From: Unio delphinus
Taxonomy: Eukaryota; Mollusca; Bivalvia; Unionida; Unionidae
DNA: 64,000 bases
NCBI GenBank assembly: GCA_029339505.1
Contig: JAQISU010000179.1
Coordinates: forward strand, 13,076,501 to 13,140,500
Reading direction: 5' to 3'
A program made the position numbers and the translations under genes. The notes under the pieces are model-generated. The model had not been told where the DNA came from and ran no database searches. It saw only the letters and a list, made by a program, of their open reading frames with translations. Below are positions 22,791-35,126 of the stretch, one piece after another (the stretch's first letter is position 1; every line of letters starts with the position of its first letter).

Positions 22791-25534
22791 TAATCTTTCA
22801 CTTTTCGCTTGTGTCGAATATGGATAGTGTATTCTTGCAACATCAAACGCAATCTCAACAATCTTTGATGATATGTTGTTCCTTCATTTTGATGAAGAAA
22901 GTATGGTGCTTGTGATTACTGAATACAATAATCGGAGAAGGGGCATATATAATGTACACTTCAGAGTGGTGTCAGCCACAAATTGAACGATGCACCCCTC
23001 CTCGACAGTTGAATATTTTTCTGGTTTATACTTAATTTTTTGTTTAAAATAGCAATCTGGATTATCCACACCATTTTTGTCACTCTGACTTGATACGCCA
23101 CCAATCCCTACATCACTTGCATAACATGCTTCCTAAAATGTTGATCCAAACCTGGAGCTGATAGAACTGATGCACTTTTATGTATGTCCTTTAATTTATA
23201 TAAGGCCTTCTGAAATTTGTCAGACCAATACAACTTGGTTTCCAAAGGTAATAAATTGGTCAGGGGCTCAACAATTAAGAAAACATTTGAGCAAGCTTCG
23301 GACAATATATATTCATACCCAAAAATCGCATCACTTTCGTTTTACTGATAATAACTGAGAATTCAAAAAATTCTGAAAAAGATAACAAAAGCTAAGTAAA
23401 ACTCACTTTTACTTAAATTAATTGTGAAATTTGTCTCACTCAAACAAACCAAGAATTTCTTGGATAGATTCCAGCTGATCATTCCACGAGTAGCTGTAAA
23501 TAATGATGTCATCTATGTGTGCATCACAACTATCCATACCAGACGTTATTCTTCATAACAAATTGCATCACTTTGTACATGTAAATGCTATCTGGAGTTG
23601 CAAAGGCCAAATATTATTTTGCTCAATCCGTAAGTGAAATCTGCCAATATCCTTTTACCAGGTCAATTTTGGTGACATATTTTGTCTTTTTTGATTCTAT
23701 CAATACAATCATCAATTCTTTGGAATCGGAAATAAGTCTGTTGTTATGACACTATTCACGTTCTGGAATCTGTGTACGTACTAAAAGAATTATCTGATTT
23801 CTGCACAAGAATACAAGGAGAAATCCAGTTGACTTTGATTGGTTCAACAAATCCATTCTCCAACAAATATTGAGCCTCATCTTTCAAACGTAGATTAACC
23901 ACAACCTTATCTCCAGCTAAATAATTGCCGAGATTTCATTGCACCAACAGTCACTGGCCCTGAAACTAAGTCTGATGTTAAATCAACATTATGAAGAGGA
24001 AGTTGAATACAAAACGCACTATATTCCCTGAAAAGTACTCTTGTAGAAGGAGAACTTCCCAGAAATATGCAAAGAACAATATAACAGTAGACTCACGATT
24101 GCCTTAATAATTTCAGAGGGATAGAATTGGCTAAATCCCCTGTAAGTGATATAGAAACATTCGACACGAATGGTTCATAATTCTCCATAATAGAATAAGA
24201 ACGGGGTTTGTTTGACCTAACAAATTTACTCTTTCCAATACACGATCATGACCTTGACCTGTGAGAAACATGAGTATATGGAACTGCTCTGTTTTTATTA
24301 TATTGCTTTTTTCCAACTTGAAGCATTCAGAAATAATATTTCCCGTTTACTTGCATTACATGCACTTAAGAAGAGATAAGGATTTCTGATCAGTTTTATC
24401 AGATGTTGTATTCCTATTAGTTATGCCAGACTGGTATTTGTCAGTACATGGTTGATTCTGATTTGGATTCTTACTAACCATCTCTTTCAAACCATCTGCT
24501 GAGATGAAAACTTATTGATAAATTAACCTTTGTTGGCCAAGTAATATTTGTAATCTGCAAGAGCAACATTTCTTATCTTCTCTGCTTTGTATCCGTCAAG
24601 GTAAATTTTGACGTTGGATTCTTATTAATTATACCATATTTAAATGTGTCAGTGTTCGGCTGAGTCTGATTTGGTTTCTTACTAACCATCTGTTGAAAGG
24701 AAAACCTGTCGCCAAATGAAACTTTGTGAGTCATGGAATATTCCTCAGCTGCAAGAGTATCATTTTTTCTGGTATCTGCCTTGTGTTCCTAAGGTTTTAT
24801 TTTTATTTCACTATGGACACAGTTCCTAAACTCTTCAACTAATATGAGTTGTCTACGTTTGTCTAATCCTTTTTATTCAATGGTTGCCAGTTCTAATTAC
24901 TTTAATTTGAATTGTTTTGCTCTCTTTTGTCCTTCGTTTTGTATTTGTAATTTAATATGCATCTCTTCTGTTTGACGTTATCTCTCTCTTTCTTATTCTG
25001 TATTTGTCAATCACATTCTGTATCCTACATTTGCATCTCTTCGTTTTGCATTTTCATTTCGTTTCTTTTCTTCCTATTGAATTTATCTCTCTATTCTATT
25101 TCCTGCATTTTAAGCTCAAGTTTCTTATTTCCTTTGCAATCTTGTACTTTAGTTTCGATTCCGTAACTTGCAAGTGACAGCCAGTGTTTGACTTACTAAT
25201 GAAAACCAATGCACTTTTATTCAAAATATTCTTTTGTACCAAATACGTTTTATAAAGCTTTAACAAATATGTATCTGCCATCTGAAATATCACATTGTCT
25301 GGCACGTTGGAGCCATTCGTCCTTTATCAAGCCATCTAACTCTTTCCTGAGTGGAATTTGTTTTATATAAAAATGCCCAAAGGTTTCAACTTAGTTGACA
25401 TTGTGAAAGTTTGTTTCTTTTCTTTGTAAATGTAAAACAGCAGGACTAGAAAAATGTATACAATACAAACAATGTAAGGCTTAAAATAATTTCAATTTCT
25501 CTGAAATACGTGTCTCGGACGAGCCTCCAAATTT
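22790..25534 (-). mobile_element. Degraded Ty3/gypsy retrotransposon (gag, RT, RNase H)
   Basis: Read on the minus strand: a primer-binding-site-like TGGAGGCTCGTCCGAGA at 25513-25529 (proline-tRNA type), and a gag-like start at 25401 with a charged Met/Glu/Gln-rich coil (about 24950-25200). RT holds AHIDDIIIYSYSWNDQLESI (about 23465-23530, the xxDD box). The connection domain has PLTNLLPLETKLYWSDKFQK (23108-23305). RNase H has CYFKQKIKYKPEKYSTVEEG (22884-23069). Stops and frameshifts occur throughout and no integrase is seen. Confidence 0.8.
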
Positions 25535-26300
25535 TGTTACGACTGCATGGTCAGAAACTAAGTAACAGTCGGAAGCAAAACCGACAAGTTTTATCAAACG
25601 TAACAAACAAATTAATTATCAGAGTCATAATTGAAAATGTGAGAGGAACTTAGAGTATTATGAAGTGCATCCAATATAATCCTTATAAAGTTCTGTGAAA
25701 GCCCCAAATGAATGAAACCTTTCCTACAAATTTCAAAACTGGAAAACTAGTCTTCCAAAATCCATGACGTCGTGAACATGGCATCTTCTAGATTTTCTCT
25801 GAATTTATCGCAGTTCCAGATAAATGTGGTCCAAAATGAGCATTTTTTATTTTCACTGAACAGTCCAAACAAATATGGTTCGTCAAAAATATCTAAGTAC
25901 AACATAAAACACGTATGTAGACTTAAAACAGGAACACAAAAAGAGAGAATGACTCCATAACTGAAATGAATTTGATTGCTTAACTCTTTATCTCACGTCT
26001 AATGCGACTGTAATAGACCCAACGCGACAGAATGCACAAGTTCATTTTGCAATATAACAAACGCGATAGAATACGACTGTACGACTGTATTTTGCGTTGA
26101 CTTTGCCTGTTAGCGTGACCCAGCCCAAACGATAGAAAAATTATCGAAACCCCATTAGCGGATGAGAAATAAAGCCAATGGCGCCATGAAATCTTATTAT
26201 TAAGATTATTATGAATAATTGTTAACACATATGTAAGAGTGTTGTTAAATTGCAAGTTTTCGTAAATGGAGAATAATTGTTTCCTGTTTTAAATAAAGCA
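25535..26300 (-). repeat. Possible 5' LTR of the Ty3/gypsy element
   Basis: On the minus strand the sequence ends GTAACA immediately before the PBS, as an LTR would. The outer boundary is a guess; a TTTAAATAAAGC motif lies near 26290. No second LTR was found beyond 22790, so the pair cannot be confirmed. Confidence 0.35.
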
Positions 26301-26454
26301 ACAACATCAAAGTGAAGAGGAAAAAACAGCTCTAAGATTAAAAGCATTAATACCATCAAAATTGAATATTATGCACAATCATTATTCACTCGGCTACAGT
26401 TCTGATCTTTAATATAAAACATCAAATACTTGGTATTAAATCCGGATCCGTGTT

Positions 26455-26695
26455 ATAAAAATGTTTGTTGCTGTTGTAGTTTTTAACGCCATTTTCAGCA
26501 CAAGATAGGCTATACATGGTGGCCAGTATTAATGGTGGAGAAAGAACCCAGGAAAACCCCAGAAAGAACCACCAACCCACTAGCAGCTACTGGCAATCTT
26601 TCTCACATACCCACATTGGCCCACGCATACAGAGGTGAGATGGCAGTGATCCGTAACGGAGAGCACTTAAGACCACTCGGGGCCCCAACAATGTT
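26455..26695. repeat. Interspersed repeat family R, copy 3 (most complete)
   Basis: Runs from TTGTTGCTGTTGTAGTTTTT through CAGCACAAGATAGGCTATAC, GGTGGAGAAAGAACC and AGAGGTGAGATGGCAGTGAT to ACTCGGGGCCCC. It matches parts of 9412-9645 and 9825-10015. Non-coding. Confidence 0.65.
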
Positions 26696-27598
26696 TGTAA
26701 AATAACTTGATAGCCATATGAAAATGCATGGTTTAGTCTAGAACAAATTATTTATGGACGAAAAACGGCATTTTAAAAATAGGAGAGATTTAATGAAGTA
26801 GGGATTTGTGCCAGTTTTAGTCATTTCTGAGAACTAGTCAATCCAGCAATCAGATGTTCTAGAAATAATTTTAAAAAATGCCAGGTATTTTCTATTCTCC
26901 TTATCCAATATAATGAAATGTTATCAAATATATATCAAATTACTGAACAAATTTAAATCGTAGATTATTTGTTGTTCTTTTTTATCTTTTTTTGTTGTTG
27001 TTGTCAGCTAAAACTTAGGGTTTTTGTGATCCGTGAAGTATTCCAAATCATGAGATGCGTCAAAACTTGTATGTAAGGAACCTTCATTTTTATATCCGCT
27101 CCATATGTAATCTTCAATGCCAGGCCCACCTCTGTATCTTTTCATACTTTAATTTCTTTTACATGTATTTTTTCCAAGGGTTAATCGTGTTTATTTGATA
27201 ATGAATCATAAACTTTAGAAAGATTTATACCTGAAGTACATACATTTTAATATTAACATGAAAAACTTATTTCAACGCGTGCGTAAATTTCATGTATATG
27301 CCTGTATGGACTGTGTATTTGTTGTGTTCCTGACCTAAAATTGATATGGTGGGGTGGGTTTGGGGTGGGATAATTTACATCTTTTCTCTGATGATATTTT
27401 ATTTGTTTCAACTGATATAATGGCCACAATCATTTTTCAAAAAGTCAATCGTGCCCCAAAACACAGGAACACCCACACACCCACCCACTAAGAGATTTAA
27501 ATCATCGTTTCCTAACATGCTGTAGCATTATCGCCGCACTATCTGGCAAAGATAAACTGGTGTACGTTACTCCCTGACAGCCGACAGCAACGACCAAT
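26696..27598. other. No gene recognised
   Basis: AT-rich. A G-rich patch GGTGGGGTGGGTTTGGGGTG at about 27349-27368 is the only unusual composition. No domain-bearing frame is seen. Confidence 0.4.
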
Positions 27599-27646
27599 AT
27601 GGGGTGTTTCTTTCGCCGTTTCAAGAAAGGTTCTTGCGATGATAGG
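27599..27646 (+). CDS. Candidate first coding exon (acylated N-terminus)
   Basis: ATG at 27599 opens MGCFFRRFKKGSCDD and runs into a strong splice donor, AG then GTAGGTAT, at 27645-27647. Gly2-Cys3 followed by basic residues is the classic pattern for myristoylation plus palmitoylation, which anchors signalling proteins to membranes. No downstream exon could be assigned and the exon is only ~48 nt, so chance occurrence is possible. Protein identity unknown. Confidence 0.25.
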
Positions 27647-27649
27647 TAG

Positions 27650-28675
27650 GTATATTGCAAACTGACTTTATACATTTATATATTAACTTTGTAACTGACC
27701 AGGAGCACCGCAAATACATGTATCAATGCAGCTCCATCCAACTACTTTAGTTTTGAAACGTATTTATAAATTAACTAACGATTTAATTCAAGGAGTTTCG
27801 CCATTGTATACCACAGCATGGCAATCTATAACATTGACTCATGGTTCCTTTATTTTCATATTGACTGCAAAAGAGAAACAAACTGCAAATTCATGATAAA
27901 TCCTATGGATTGGACACCCTCACGCCCCTCTCCCTCCCCATCTCCTTCTATCAGACACATCGAGGAAAATATAGTTTTTATTACACTTTCATCTTAATTG
28001 TTTTCGGTACCTTTTTGTCTGTGCAGATTTATAATCGGCAACCTACACAGACAACAGCCTATTTGACAAAAACGAAATTGTGTAAAGAAAATGGCCGTCC
28101 TTGAACATCCTCTTATTATTTTACATCCCTAGAACTCTAGTGCATATCCTATTACATCAAGCACACTTCAGTTGCAATAACTGATTATAATATCTTAAAC
28201 TTGTACGTTAATTGGAGTGGAAAGAAAATAAGAAATGTAGTACATTAACAATGACAAGGGGAAATAAAAACTACCGACCTTGTTTCAAGGGGAAATAAAT
28301 ACTACCGACCTTGTTATGGTGTTCCCTGTTACATTCATTGTCAACAGTAGTATACATACTGCATATCTACTGCAACAGACCCAGCGTATATTGCTTTCTA
28401 GATTTATGAATAATTTAAAAATCGAATATGAACATTGCAAAAGTAATTTGAACTAAATAAAAGTACTTAAATGCATGTCCTTTGTTTAAAAGCATTTTAA
28501 ATGACTCTTACTTCCTTTAAAAGATATTAGACAACATAAATCTGTGTTAAAATATCCACATGGTTACATTTATCTATTTCCTTCAATATTAGTATGAAGC
28601 AAGAGATAACAGAACTATCTTTGTACATAATATATACAGCTACATCTATTTATCAATTAGTGACAGGACTTTAAC
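27650..28675. other. No gene recognised; small 2x tandem repeat
   Basis: Contains a two-copy ~33-bp direct repeat (blocks starting AAGGGGAAATAAA and ending ACTACCGACCTTGTT, about 28256-28318). Otherwise AT-rich non-coding sequence. Confidence 0.5.
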
Positions 28676-28760
28676 ACATACATACATACATACATACATA
28701 CATACATACATACATACATACATACATACATACATACATACATACATACATACATACATA
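28676..28760. repeat. (CATA)n microsatellite
   Basis: About 85 bp of perfect tetranucleotide repeat. Confidence 0.95.
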
Positions 28761-29400
28761 ATCAAGTGTGGAAAGGTTGTTAACTTAGAAGTATTGAATG
28801 CACATGACAATGGGAGAGCAAGCCTTGGCAGAATATAACTCTGGGTGGGGCTTGTATAACTTGTGTCTTATTCCTGCTGCATGTCATGCAAATGCTGAAG
28901 TAGTTTTGCACAGCACTTCTGGGCAATCCTTCATACTGATCAGCAACCTGGGTAAAGTAAATACTACAATGCTTATCAAATAAATGATGTTCAAACATAT
29001 TTAACAAAAGTGTGTATGGAAGTCTTATGAGACAGATTAATATTTTCAATATGGCATCATAATGAAAAATATAAAAAAACTATTTTAATAATAAAAATAA
29101 ATAATAATAACAATAATAATAATATTACTACTACTACTAATAATAATAATAATAATAAGAACAATTAACCAATCTTCAATATGGATAAAAATATAATACA
29201 TATTGTTGTACTTATAAATACTTTATAAAGCATTACTCATTCATTCCCTTGAAGAGTGGTCTGATCGATTGTGTTGGGTCAGTTGGAGTGTGTTTGATGT
29301 TGGATGGGTGAAAGTATAATCCTTTTAATTGTACTATACCTTGTGTAGCATTTCACATTCCTTCCCATGGACAGTGGCGTGATGGAGTTCCCATGATGTT
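28761..29400. other. No gene recognised; (AAT)n tract
   Basis: Contains an interrupted AAT/ACT trinucleotide tract at about 29085-29160. The opposing short frames at 28780-29049 show no motif. Confidence 0.4.
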
Positions 29401-29429
29401 CAATGAAAGTCCTTGATGGGTACTTCAAT

Positions 29430-30100
29430 CAGTCAGCAACTTGTCTGATAATATTAAATGTAGCTGTAGCTAATACTCACTTGATTACTGCAGATCTGAG
29501 TATAGTAATTACTGACTTGATTAATCCAAGCTTTGTTACAGTGAATACTAACATAGTCATTCAAGGCCGGGTCATAGTGATTACTGACTTGATAACTGAG
29601 GACTTGATACAGTTATTACTGACATGACCATTATAGGCCTTATCAAAGAAATTACTGACTTGTTTACACCAGGTTTTGTTAAAATAATTACTGATTATTC
29701 CCAGCCTTGGCATAGTGAATACTGCCTTGATTTCTCCAGATCTTGGCATAGTGAATACTGATTTGATTACTCTAGACCCTGGCATAGTGAATAATGACTT
29801 GATTACTCCAGATCTTGGTATATTGAATACTGACTCAATTAATCCAGATTTTGGCATAGTAAATACTGACTTGATTACTCCAGATCTTGGCATTGTGAAT
29901 ACTGACTTGATTACTCTATATATTAGCATAGCGAATACTAACTCGATTAATCCTGACCTTGGCATAGTGAAAACTGACTTGATTACTCCAGATATTGGCA
30001 TAGTGAATACTGACTTGATTACTCCAGATCTTGACATAGTGAATACTGACTTGATTACTCCAGATGATGGCATAGTGAATACTGATATGAGTCTCATTAA
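29430..30100. repeat. 36-bp minisatellite, open in one frame on both strands
   Basis: Roughly 18 units of a 36-bp repeat, clearest at 29700-30090. A unit includes CTTGGCATAGTGAATACTGA and then CTTGATTACTCCAGAT. The plus-strand frame (29715-30185) encodes a 12-residue repeat of the type GIVNTDLITPDL. The minus-strand frame (29561-30178) encodes SGVIKSVFTMPR. A length of 3x12 keeps both frames open, so the openness is no proof of coding. No signal peptide or splice context was found. Confidence 0.85.
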
Positions 30101-30189
30101 AGTGAAGGAAAGTTGTAAATTATCCTCTGAAGTTGCTCCTGACATGTTCTGGCATCCTGTACTCTTGGGTACAGTCAAGACATAGGTAT

Positions 30190-31240
30190 GGACTCAATCT
30201 TCTCCTGATATAGACATCGATCCATAACCTTTCTGATCAACATGTTAATATATGCAAATACAAGTAATGATTACCATGTTTTGTCATCTTGTTATGCTAA
30301 TATTTTATTGTTGTCAACCTTATCTATCTTCTTTTTCAATTAATAAATCTCCCTTTGCTTTAACATATACGACTATGTACTAGATTGTTTTGTTTGCTTT
30401 TTCTAAGTACTTGTGAAAAAAGTATATTATTATCAGCTATTTTGTGCCACCTACATTTCAGCATATATTCTACTGACATCATATGTGCATACCTTATCAA
30501 TTATCAAGGTTGTTAGAATTTTCTCTGATTTGTATTGGTAATTGTAACATCTGTAGCATCTGTAGTTAATATACTTGTTTCTTATACAGCTATATTTTTG
30601 CTCTCTAGGACAAAATGTAAATAAATGAAATGAATGATCTTGTTTGTCGATATGCATACAATTAATAAAAAAAATGTTACTTTTTTAAAAATTGTTTTCT
30701 GTTCTTTGTGTTTCGCAACTTTGTTAACTGAAGACAAATGCCTATGATTGATCGACTTTATGAAACTGATATACTGTTAAAAGCCCATAATTAAACACAT
30801 TCATTTGTATATGGTTTATCTACCGCTGAAAGTATGAAGAACATGCTTTGCTTGTTTAGTCAGTTTTTACTAATATTTTGATAAAATATGTAACATTTCA
30901 GTTGGAAAAAACTATATATATATAATACTCATATATCTTAATTCAACAACCACAAAATCAAAAATGCATAATTCTGATGACTGATATATTTCAAACACAA
31001 CACTGACAATTGGCAAAAAATCTAAACTACTGCGACACACACAAAAACATTCTTTTATTTACTGTTACACAATATACATCCACAAACTAAACACATTTTT
31101 TTCAAGAATATAAAATAGAGTGATTTAAAATTCTAGATATAGTTATTTCAAGAAAAATTTATATTAAGCAAAAAACAACCACTCTCTGAATGCAGTTGTA
31201 ATAAAGTCAGCTTCCAATATGTACATAATATAATAAAAAA
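30190..31240. other. No gene recognised
   Basis: AT-rich sequence; no motif or named repeat. Confidence 0.4.
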
Positions 31241-31241
31241 G

Positions 31242-31245
<4 letters not shown>

Positions 31246-31320
<75 letters not shown>
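31246..31320. repeat. (AT)n microsatellite
   Basis: About 75 bp of pure AT dinucleotide, at the left edge of the region with repeated CACTA gene ends. Confidence 0.95.
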
Positions 31321-31323
<3 letters not shown>

Positions 31324-32339
31324 CAGGACATTTTTAAGATTTACAGAATTTAGTCAATGTTGTCTTATATCCCTTTATTTTAATTGTGTTCATTATATAC
31401 CAACTTGATGAAACAGTATGTCATACTCATGCATGGTTTCACACAAGTTCTGTATACTAGCTTCATGTAATGTATACATGCGCATGGTTCCACAACTATT
31501 CTGTGGGTGTAATTTAAGAAGAACTTGCATGTAATAATTAACATTTAAAGTAACTCTTCAGTTGCTTCAGTTATTTAAAAGCCATGCATAGAAATGTATT
31601 TCTATCAAGAGGGGACATCAAAACCACAAATTACATTTAACAAGCCAACACTAAACATGTTATCTACATCAGCAAATTTACAGCTGAATAATACTTTCTT
31701 TACTTAATCAGGATCTGAATATTAAAGTCATTGCTATCAACTCATTTTTTTATTATGAACAATGGTCGGCCCATCGCTATGTTAATTATAAGCAATAAAT
31801 GTGCACCGCTTCACAGAAGTTTTGTGTACCAATTTAATGCAAGTTATAAACATGTATGGTTTCACACAAGTTCTGTGTGTTCCAGCTTCATATAAGTCAT
31901 ACACGTACATAGTTTCACACAAGTTCTGTGTGTACCAGCTTCATGTAAGTTATACATGTGCATGGTTTCACACAACTTCTGTGTGTACTAGCTTTGTGTA
32001 ATGTATACATGATCATGGTTTCACAAACATTGTGTGGTTGAATTTTAAAAAGAATTTGCTTGTAACAATAAACATTGAAATTAACTGTTCTTAGGCTTTA
32101 GTTATTTAAAAACCAGATATACAGAAATGTATTTCCATCAAAATTAATTAACATTTAAAGTAACTCTTCAAAGGCTTCAGTTATTTAAAAGCCATGCATT
32201 GAAATGTATTTATATCAAGAGGGGACATCAAAAACACAATTTGCCTTTAAGAAGCCAACAATAAACATCTTATCTACATCAGCAAATGTACAGCTGAATA
32301 ATACTTCATCAGGACCTGAATATTAAAGTCTTACATGTT

Positions 32340-32945
32340 TAGTCACATACCTCACAATGTTTTAATTTATGACACTTGTAAACACTTAGAAACATATTAC
32401 TAGTCCATTAAAAATATAAATGGTAATAAAGTCCTGTTAATTTGCTTACCTACAAATCCCTTTATCTTACACAAGATATATATCACGAGGGCAGACAATT
32501 ATGACTTTGTTGCTTTTGATTGTTTTGTATGCATAAACAAACTTTGACTTAATTCTTTGCACAGGTATACATACTGCTGGTCCATCTCTTTCAAATGAAT
32601 CACTTCTCCAAACTACAACCAGTTTTCCATACATATTTTTAAGTGACTCAGCTAATTCTCTAAAATAAATAACTTTTGCTATTAAATGCAAACACAATTT
32701 CCCATCCAAAAAGAGATTGTATAACAAAAGTTTTTTCAATCTGACCTGGCCTTGGGGTCAAATCAATCGTATTACAACCAGCAATCTTACCATGTTGATC
32801 AGACCAATGAGCCAGTATGACTGATGATCTATAACTCCTTCCATGTCTAGTACCCAGTATACTACCATATATATCGATGCCTGTTTAACAGATCTGAATT
32901 CTTTCAAAAATATCTTGAAGAATTAAAAAAAAATCATTTGACATA
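32340..32945 (-). pseudogene. CACTA transposase 3'-end duplicate A
   Basis: Minus-strand frame 32467-32739 and flanks repeat the C-terminal exon of the gene at 35127-37950: LLYNLFLDGKLCLHLIAKVI, WRSDSFERDGPAV, KSKFVYAYKT, VIIVCPRD. Upstream plus-strand sequence (32760-32900) matches the GSILGT region. Broken by frameshifts. It is part of a three-fold repeated block that also carries the minisatellite. Confidence 0.75.
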
Positions 32946-33769
32946 ATACAAATCTACAACTGTTCAGAAAATGTTAGCTTATCAAAAATGGTGAATTAAG
33001 TGAATAACTGGCTTCTAAGAGCTATTTAATGATTGTTGTATAATTGTTTCCGATTAAGTGAACATTTAATTTTGAGTTTGAGTGCTTAGTTTTTCATTGT
33101 TATCAATTAATGTTTTATTATGATCAATGGTAGGCCCATCGCTATGTGCCATGTAAGCAATAAACGTGCACATTTTCAAAGACGTTTGTGTACCAACTTC
33201 ATGCAAGTCATACATGTGCAGAGTTTCACACAAGTTTTGTGTGTACCAGCTTCATGAAAGTCATACATGTGCATGGTTTCACACACGTTTTGTGTGTTCC
33301 AGCTTCATGCAAGTCATACATGTGCATGGTTTCACACAACTTCTGTGTGTACTAGTTTCATGTAAGTCATACATGTGCAGAGTTTCACACAAGCTTTGTT
33401 TGTTCCAGCTTCATATAAGTCATACACGTACATAGTTTCACACAAGTTATGTGTGTACCAGCTTCATGTTGTTATACATGTGCATGGATTCACACAACTT
33501 CTGTGTGTACTAGCTTTGTGTAATGTATACATGCGCATAGTTTCACAAACATTGTCTGGTTGAATTTTAAAAAGAATTTGCTTGTAACAATTAACATTGA
33601 AATTAACTGTTCTTAGGCGTTAGTTATTTAGAAACCAGACATGCAGAAATGTATTTCCATCAAAAACACAATTTGCCTTTAAGAAGCCAACAATAAACAT
33701 TTTATCTACATCAGCAAATGTCCAGCTGAATAATACTTCATCAGGACCTGAATATTAAAGTCTTACATG

Positions 33770-34380
33770 TTTAGTCATATACCTCAAAATGTTTTAATTT
33801 ATAACACTTGTAAACAGTTAGAAACATATTACTAGTCCATTAAAAATATAAATGGTAATAAAGTCCTGTTAATTTCCTTACCTAAAAATTCCCTTATCTT
33901 ACACAATATATCTATGACAAGAGCAGACAATTATGACTTTCTTGCTTTTGATTGCTTTGTATGCATAAACAAACTTTGACTTAATTCTTTGCACAGGTAT
34001 AAATACTGCTGGTCCCTCTCTTTCAAATGAATCACTTCTCCAAACTTCAACTGGTTTTTCATACATATTTTTAAGTGACTCAGCTAATTCTCAAAACCAG
34101 ATAACTTTTGCTATTAAATGCAAACACAATTTCCCATCCAAAAACAGATTGTGTAACGAAAGTTTTTCAATCTGACCTGGCCACTGGGTCAAATCAATCG
34201 TATTACAACCAGCAATCTTACCATATAAATCAGACGAATGAGCCAGTATGACTGATGATCTATAACACCTTCCATGTCTAGTACCCAATATACTACCATA
34301 TATCGATACCTGTCTAACAGATCTGAATTCTTTCAAAAATATCTCGAAATGAAATTTATTTATCAAAAATCATTTAACAT
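33770..34380 (-). pseudogene. CACTA transposase 3'-end duplicate B
   Basis: Second copy of the same end. Frame 34091-34366 shows VRQVSIYGSILGTRHGR, YRSSVILAHSSD, GQIEKLSLHNLFLDGKLCLH. The remaining C-terminus is in 33900-34090. Its flank (33600-33770) repeats that of duplicate A. Confidence 0.75.
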
Positions 34381-35126
34381 AACACAAATCTACAACTGTT
34401 TAGAAAATGTTAGCTTATCAAAAATGGCGAATTAAGTGAATAACTGGCTTCTAAAAACTATTTACTGATTGTTGTATAATTGTTTCCGATTAACTGAACA
34501 TTTATTTTTGAATCTAAGTGCTTAACATAATTTTTCATTCCTATCAATTAATGTTTTATTATGATCAATGGTATGTTCATCGCTATGTGCCATGTAAGCA
34601 ATACATGTGCATATTTTCACAGAAGTTTATGTACCAACTTCATGTAAGCCATACATGTGCAGAGTTTCACACAAGCATTGTGTACCAGCTTCATGTAAGT
34701 CATACATGTGCATGGTTTCACACAACTTCTGTGTGTACTAGCTTTGTGTAATGTATACATGCGCATGGTTTCACAAACATTGTGTGGTTGAATTTTAAAA
34801 AGAATTTGCTTGTAACAATTAACATTTAAATTGACTGTACTTAGGCTTTAGTTATTAAAAAACCAGACATACAGAAATGTATTTCCATCAATAACACAAT
34901 TTGCCTTTAAAAAGTCAACAATAAACATTTTATCTACATCAGCAAATGTACAGATGAATAATACTTCATCATGTCCTGAATATTAAAGTCGTAAATGTTT
35001 AGTCATATACATCACAATGTTTTAATTTATGACACTTGTAAACACTTAGAAACATAATACTAATCCATAAAAAATATAAATGGTAATAAAGTCCTATTAA
35101 TTTGCTTACCTAAAAATCCCTTTATC

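Larger units (their letters stand above)
31410..34790. repeat. ~53-bp minisatellite clusters
   Basis: Four clusters (about 31410-31500, 31801-32040, 33166-33565, 34600-34790) of a ~53-bp unit with ATGTGCATGGTTTCACACAA, TTCTGTGTGTACCAGCTTCA and TGTAAGTCATA. The unit is not a multiple of three, so frames rotate; the Cys/His-rich frames across it (for example 33166-33435) are products of the repeat. Each main cluster is followed by the same flank leading into a copy of the transposase 3' end. Confidence 0.85.

Noticed and set aside
33166..33563. Cys/His-rich repeat protein
   Set aside because: The 53-bp unit is not a multiple of three and all frames are similarly open, so this is a minisatellite rather than a zinc-finger gene.
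31410..34790. CRISPR-like array
   Set aside because: Spacing is contiguous, units vary, there are no unique spacers and no cas genes; the genome is eukaryotic.
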